The position numbers and the translations under genes were made by a program. A DNA stretch of 64,000 bases, from the NCBI RefSeq assembly GCF_907165205.1, contig NC_058193.1:23697521-23761520 (forward strand), in the 5' to 3' direction. Origin of the DNA: Coccinella septempunctata. Taxonomy: Eukaryota > Arthropoda > Insecta > Coleoptera > Coccinellidae. Below the pieces are notes generated by a model that was not told where the DNA came from, searched no databases, and worked only from the letters and a program-made list of their open reading frames with translations. Position 1 is the first letter of the stretch. Every line of letters starts with the position of its first letter. Below, one piece after another: positions 60,301-64,000 of the stretch.

Positions 60301-63300
60301 ATACTGCTATCTTCGCTCTGAGAGTTAGGAAATTGAATTGGGTTGGTTCCTGTTTCTCTGTCAGATGTCGGTACGATGTATTTATACATCATACCCGCTA
60401 CAGAAATGGAATAAAAGGAGCCGGCAATTCATAGCACTTCTTTGACGAATGAGTTTTGTTGCTCTGATGAGGTCAAATAAGACCGAAACCATGGTCAGCA
60501 TTTATTCTTTGTCGACGAAATGAAATTTCTGGTAATACTTCGAGCGATGGTAATTTGTTAGTTCGATTCAGATCGTAACATTCGTTAATTTCATTATCTG
60601 CGGTTGTTATGCATCTGAATTAATTTGTTTATTATTTACCTGCTTTACTATGAAGGCGTGATCCATTTATTTTCGTTGTTTATTGTATTTTGTTTTGAAA
60701 CAAAACATGTTTAGTTTTACACAGAAAGAATAAAGATTTTTTTTTCAATGGTTCTAGGTCTGATTTCACAGCACCTGTTGGTCTTAAGCCCGTTTGCAAC
60801 AGCCGAGAATTCTCTAGAAAATTTACTCGAGATTTCATGCGCCGTGAATTATGTACCGTTACATACGCACTTTCGGTAGAATTCTCTGTTCAGTTGCGTA
60901 CTAAATAGTCTCCGCCCTTTTCTTGCGAGAATTTTGTAGAGAATTCTCCAGAGAATTCTCGGCTGTTGCAAACGGGCTTAAGGATTCAAAATATATTATT
61001 TTTTCATTTCATCTGATCCACTTCTACCCTCGTATAGCCATTGAATATCCATTGATTTTTAAAATGTGATGGATGATGTGTGGATCGCACTTCAACCAAA
61101 AAAATTTCAAAAACTGTGCAGCCAAAAATTATGGTAAATAGGCTAATCGGTAGCAAAAGGATCATAGAATCTATATTATAAACGCCAGCCCACTCGCACT
61201 GATACTTTGAATCTTATTGCTAAAAAATCTCGATTTTTGATCCACTTCACCCCGTTTGACGGTATATGTAGAGTTTTTCGGGTTAGATTAATAAGATTTC
61301 ACAACAGTTAGTAACAAAAATACAATAATCGAAAAACTATAAAATTTTGCGAAAAACCGAACTTTTGAAAATTTCGGAAATTCAGTTTTTTTTCACCATC
61401 AATACAAAACAAATAGAATTCGTGGCCGGTGACGTTCCCGACGAAAACACTCTTACCTCGTAGACACGATTAAATAGGCGCAGCTCACATAAAAACAAGT
61501 CCAGTTAATTATTGAAAAATTATCAACTGTAATAAAATTATTCTCGAACTGCGCGATTGCATTTTTACAGTCCTCCCCTTTCTCATAGCATACCCTTTCA
61601 GCATTTTCAAACTGATATAGAGAAGAAACAAAAGTAAAGACATCAATACCTCTTTTGCTGTGTCCAATAACCCTTCCAGAACATGTCTGACATGCGGAAA
61701 TCGTTCACCAACACAAAGCAATCCCAAAGATCTTGCGGCTTTCTCCTTCAATTTGGTATTTAATTTTTTATTATTCATGATATTGAGAAGGTTTCCAAAC
61801 AAGTCTACTTTAGTTATGGCTTCAGTAGCTGGTTTTTTAGCATTTGGACTTTCATTAATTTTCCCATTATCAATGGGCAAGGATGCACAGGATGCTATAA
61901 TACCTATACTGCTACAAGCAGCTCCGGATAAGAGAGGATTGCTGTTTTTCAGGAAATCGTCTGAAAAGTAAAAAAACCACTTACATGTAAATAATTCATA
62001 TAAGTGGCTAAAAAATGTATATACCGGGTGGCCCACCCCAGAAGCAGCTCATTTTGAGGGAGTAAATTAAGATCTTTTGAAAATCTTTTCTTGTGGTGTG
62101 TGCAGGGTGTTTAAAAGCACAATTTAAAATTATTGTCATATATACAGGGTCTTCGAAAACAAAGATATAGACCAAAGTTCCATTTTTTAAATGTAACACT
62201 CTGTATTTGACCTCAAAAATGGAATAGCAAGCTCAATGTAGCAAATAAATAAATAATTAATTAAATTATGATGATTTTTTTCAGATCACTTTATACCTTA
62301 GAAGGACCATTTACGAGATAATGGCGAAAATGGTTTGCTAGTTTTAAAGCAAAAATCGAAAATTGCTCAGAAACTATCAGGTTTAGATATAGGAAAATTT
62401 TATGAATATAGTTTCAAAATTAATTTTTACGTTCAACGAGATATAGAAATACCGGGTGTGCCATTTTAAATAAGGAAGTTTTCGACGATTGTTTGTAGTT
62501 GATGTTTGAGAATTAATTATTACCACTGTGTATACTACCGAGTTGAAATTTTCTTTTATATGTAAGAGTAGCCAACTTGTCTACTCGAAAAAAGTCTGTC
62601 TGTATCGCTGGCGTAACCAATTTCTTCATTAATTGCTATTTAAAAAAAACTCCATATTTTCGATTTTTCGCCATTATCTGTAAAGGGTGCTTCTGAGCTA
62701 TAAAGTAATCTGAAGAAACTCATCATAATTTGAACTTGCCATTCCATTTTTGAGGTCAAATATAGGGTGTTACATTTAAAAAAGTGTAACTTTGGTCTAA
62801 ATCTTTGTTTTCGAACACCCTGTATATATGACAATAATTTTAAATTGTGCTTTGGGACATCCTACACACACCACAAGAAAAGATTTTCAAAATATCTTCA
62901 TTTACTCCCCCAAAATTAGCGCCGCGTCTGGGGTGGGGCCACCTATATTTGAAGAAATATAGAAAGTAGTCAAAGGAGCTTACTTAGTATATAAATAACA
63001 TTTGAAACAAGACTGTCCATCTTTCCTGTTTTACTGCGTAGTCTTGACTCTAAACAAGTCCCAAGGGCTAGTAGGGCACCATGTTGAACTTCAAGTGTTT
63101 TGTGATTACATTGTTTAATTAAACATTGGATAGCCTCTTCGAACTTTTTCTGTTCTACATTCATCAGAAGAAGTCCATACAAAACTGAAGCATACTCTCT
63201 AACTTCAGTTTTGACAGAACTCAGCAACTGATCATTTATCCAGTTGGTGTCTTCAGAGAGAACGGATGAATATTGAGGAAGACATCCGATTGCTTCAACT

Positions 63301-63864
63301 AAACAAGCAAGGGCCTCAATTGCTGAAAAAGGAAATAAAATTTAAAGTAAATAAAATTTAAAAAGAGAGAAAGTATTGAATAATACATGGTATGAGGAAA
63401 AACTCACCTGAGTTTGAAATCAACAACTGTCTGCAAAGCTTCAGATAATTATTAAACGCTTCAAAATCTTCTTGAGCAGGCTCAGAATATATTTTTCTCA
63501 AATGTTCTGCTATTATTGGAGTGTCATCGCAAGGATGGTTCATGATTTCCCTCACCAAAGGCACTTTTGCATCTTGAATAAGACACAATCTAACATATAT
63601 GAGAACCTGGAATTGAAAATTGTCAATCACATCAAAAATCAAATGGATATATTTACCTCCTTGCAAACATCCACTGTATATGGCAGTAGTTCATTTCCAG
63701 AAGTTTGTTTCCTTTGACTCTTATCCTCATTCTCAATATATTTAATAATTGCTGTGAATGAGGGGAGTGTAACATGTTTGTCACTCAAATTTGAAAGATT
63801 GATGTCTGCTTTTCTTGATTGACCATACAAAGATTTATATGCTTCTGAAGACACCTCATCTTTC
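51370..63864 (-). CDS. ECM29: proteasome adaptor and scaffold protein ECM29 (C-terminal 15 exons)
   Basis: In transcript order the exons are 63864-63657, 63606-63408, 63322-62984, 61960-61650, 59518-59194, 58816-58642, 58584-58296, 57093-56851, 56795-56674, 55145-54926, 54872-54557, 54494-54217, 52474-52311, 52202-51673 and 51587-51370. All junctions are GT-AG and in phase, giving about 1311 aa to the stop. The human protein has about 1845 aa, so roughly 530 N-terminal residues lie beyond the window. Blocks conserved with the human protein include TYKELCSLASDL, NHNAMWNSKKGAAFGF, LYRYQYDP, GLRDRNAAIRK and GRTWNGKEKLLKA. The protein is a chain of HEAT repeats that holds the 19S and 20S proteasome particles together and takes part in quality control and stress disassembly. 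Introns between exons are loaded with transposons: a Tc1 relic, Family II, a TA-flanked element and a 923-bp palindrome. No exon is interrupted. Confidence 0.93.
52640..53660 (+). pseudogene. Tc1-like transposase pseudogene in an ECM29 intron
   Basis: ATG 52670 opens MPRARVRGIYR, then a stop. In the following frames come GLSFREIANRMNRNPTTVMR (helix-turn-helix), DRRLRLMAIRDRFATTRSLA, VFSDESRFSLGAHDGR, VMLWGAIAHGSRSPL and RSPDLSPIEHVWD. The second catalytic aspartate is lost (QQNNARLH instead of QQDNARPH), with 34 residues to the Glu. Clear terminal inverted repeats were not found, so the boundaries are approximate. It is antisense to ECM29. Confidence 0.88.
53774..54079 (-). mobile_element. 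possible solo LTR or other promoter-bearing insertion (uncertain)
   Basis: A GC-richer block between TG and CA ends contains, on the minus strand, GGTATAAAAGTGCGGCCC (TATAAAAG at 53975-53982), like an LTR promoter. A tandem TCTATAGATACT motif lies at about 53860. No clear target duplication was seen and no second LTR is present. Confidence 0.3.
55262..55496. repeat. solo ACAGGGTGTTTCCC element end
   Basis: TATACAGGGTGTTTCCCAAA at 55262 starts a stretch for which no inverted partner is visible; TATACAGGACG occurs at about 55366. It precedes the Family II element in an ECM29 intron. Confidence 0.4.
55497..56410. mobile_element. Family II element, copy 2, with DDE transposase relic
   Basis: The left end AAAAGCAGTAGGCTGGCC and right end complement AAAAGCAGTCGGTTGGCC match the copy at 34981-36200. 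At 55862-55918 the plus strand encodes FLDETWIYRNLCRNVQ, the first-aspartate block of an IS630-Tc1-mariner superfamily transposase. The rest is decayed. A TTAA-flanked MITE is nested inside (56001-56162). It is in the ECM29 intron between exons 56674-56795 and 54926-55145. Confidence 0.7.
56001..56162. mobile_element. TTAA-type MITE, copy 2 (nested)
   Basis: GCCCGTGTTCAACAGCCGAG to a near complement (CTCGGCTGTTGTAAATGG). It shares AATTCTCTAGA, GCCGTGAATTAT, TTACATACG.ACTTTCGGTAG and TTTTGTAGAGAATTCTCGG with the copy at 60788-60977. The left flank is TTAA; the right flank has mutated. Confidence 0.75.
57547..57630. repeat. perfect 24-bp inverted repeat around a tRNA-like B box
   Basis: The arms at 57547-57570 and 57607-57630 (ATTGAATTCTGAAAAAAGTA... 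and its exact complement) enclose 36 bp. On the minus strand the loop contains GGTTCGAGTCC (57589-57579), a perfect Pol III B-box consensus, preceded by GGGAGTTGGA. A complete tRNA cannot be folded here. It lies in an ECM29 intron. Confidence 0.6.
57700..58295. other. ECM29 intron, no feature recognised
   Basis: Intron sequence between exons 56851-57093 and 58296-58584. Nothing recognisable apart from the inverted repeat listed upstream. Confidence 0.4.
60395..60610 (+). repeat. hammerhead-bearing repeat, copy B (best preserved)
   Basis: It aligns with 14826-15091 (and less well with 26985-27290) from the ribozyme core through ACGACGAAATG, CGAGCGATGGT, TTGTTAGTTC, ATCGTAACATT and GAATTAATTTG. 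No reverse transcriptase or other coding region accompanies any copy, so it is non-autonomous. Confidence 0.7.
60444..60511 (+). ncRNA. type I hammerhead self-cleaving ribozyme (predicted intact)
   Basis: Reading 5' to 3': helix I outer strand GAATGA (60447-60452), internal loop, inner GCT (60461-60463), core CTGATGA (60464-60470), helix II GGTC-AAATAA-GACC (60471-60484), core GAAA (60485-60488), helix III formed by A-C and G-T around the tetraloop CATG (60488-60495), cleavage-site C60496, then AGC pairing with GCT, and TTATTC (60502-60507) pairing with GAATGA. Every invariant core base of the hammerhead is present. A two-pair helix III with a tetraloop is the form known from hammerheads of Penelope-like elements and retrozymes, which often act as dimers. 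The internal loop of helix I would supply the tertiary contact. It is on the plus strand, antisense to ECM29. Confidence 0.8.
60788..60977. mobile_element. TTAA-type MITE, copy 1 (190 bp)
   Basis: GCCCGTTTGCAACAGCCGAG at the left and its exact complement at the right, flanked by TTAA (60784-60787 and 60978-60981), as for piggyBac-type insertions. The flanking C and G extend the palindrome, so TTAA could also be part of the repeat. A second copy lies at 56001-56162. Confidence 0.82.
62023..62945. repeat. 923-bp palindrome filling an ECM29 intron, several nested ends
   Basis: The arms run inward from ACCGGGTGGCCCACCCCAGA (left) and its near complement (right) for about 290 bp each. Element-like ends recur inside both arms: CAGGGTGTTTAAAAGCAC (62103), ACAGGGTCTTCGAAAACAAA (62144, partner ending 62823) and AACACTCTGTATTTGACCTC (62194, partner about 62756-62770). 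The spacer (about 62340-62660) contains one more ACCGGGTGTGCC (62451). Without the element the host intron (61961-62983) would be only about 100 bp. Confidence 0.85.
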
Positions 63865-64000
63865 CTGTAATGTTTTTAGAATATATAAATTAAAGTATTG
63901 AATGATGGAGTGAAATAATTAAATTGAATACAGCTATACACAGTATATCCTCATGTTTTTAAGGTGCTCCATACAGGATGTCCCAATGAAAAGTTAGCAG
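63865..64000. other. ECM29 intron with an ACAGGATGTCCC element end at the window edge
   Basis: The intron begins after the acceptor at 63865-63866. TACAGGATGTCCCAATGAAA at 63972 looks like the left end of another ACAGGGTGT-type element that continues past the window. Confidence 0.4.

Larger units (their letters stand above)
59674..61262. mobile_element. 1.59-kb TA-flanked element (CCGTCAAACGGGGTGAA ends)
   Basis: The left end CCGTCAAACGGGGTGAAATG and right-end complement CCGTCAAACGGGGTGAAGTG are flanked by TA (59672-59673 and 61263-61264), pointing to the Tc1/mariner/pogo group. The inside has no usable transposase frame. It hosts two further insertions, the hammerhead repeat (60395-60610) and a TTAA MITE (60788-60977), and fills most of the ECM29 intron 59519-61649. 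Confidence 0.8.

Noticed and set aside
1..64000. CRISPR arrays, operons, ribosome binding sites
   Set aside because: The DNA is eukaryotic with spliced genes; no regularly spaced direct repeats of CRISPR type were seen.

Overview
The window looks like nuclear DNA of an insect, most likely a beetle. It is AT-rich, has short spliceosomal introns, insect-type genes (a CD36/croquemort-like receptor, a facilitated trehalose transporter-like MFS protein, the proteasome adaptor ECM29), and dense mariner/Tc1/RTE/MITE content. The order is an inference; no species is claimed.

Layout. 1-5.5 kb: repeats and non-coding DNA. 5.56-11.03 kb (+): complete CD36-family scavenger receptor (6 coding exons, 493 aa) with large repeats in its introns. 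11.13-14.75 kb: a dead mariner split by a nearly intact 5'-truncated RTE-type retrotransposon. 15.48-20.31 kb (+): two-exon gene for a 514-aa secreted protein with six histidine-rich blocks next to dibasic sites. 20.3-37.7 kb: gene-poor and full of repeats, with one small secreted protein of 106 aa (28.11 kb, +). 37.84-48.57 kb (+): seven-exon sugar transporter (509 aa) with a Tc1-like element in intron 3. 48.6-51.2 kb: MITEs and unassigned GC-richer DNA. 51.37-63.86 kb (-): the last 15 coding exons (about 1311 aa) of ECM29; its 5' part runs off the right edge.

Most of the remaining DNA is mobile. At least seven families of inverted-repeat elements can be recognised by comparing copies inside the window. 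Many have ends resembling ACAGGGTGT. Several are palindromes sitting at the centre of other palindromes.

The strongest unexpected signal is a hammerhead self-cleaving ribozyme fold (60444-60511, +). It lies in a dispersed repeat with two decayed relatives at about 14.9 and 27.1 kb. The catalytic core, helix II, a minimal helix III and a two-part helix I can all be read directly. The second is the histidine-rich protein, which looks like a secreted, possibly processed, metal-binding precursor.

The host genes do not form a pathway or operon; they are independent neighbours. All coordinates for spliced genes come from reading frames, splice consensus and phase agreement, not from transcripts.
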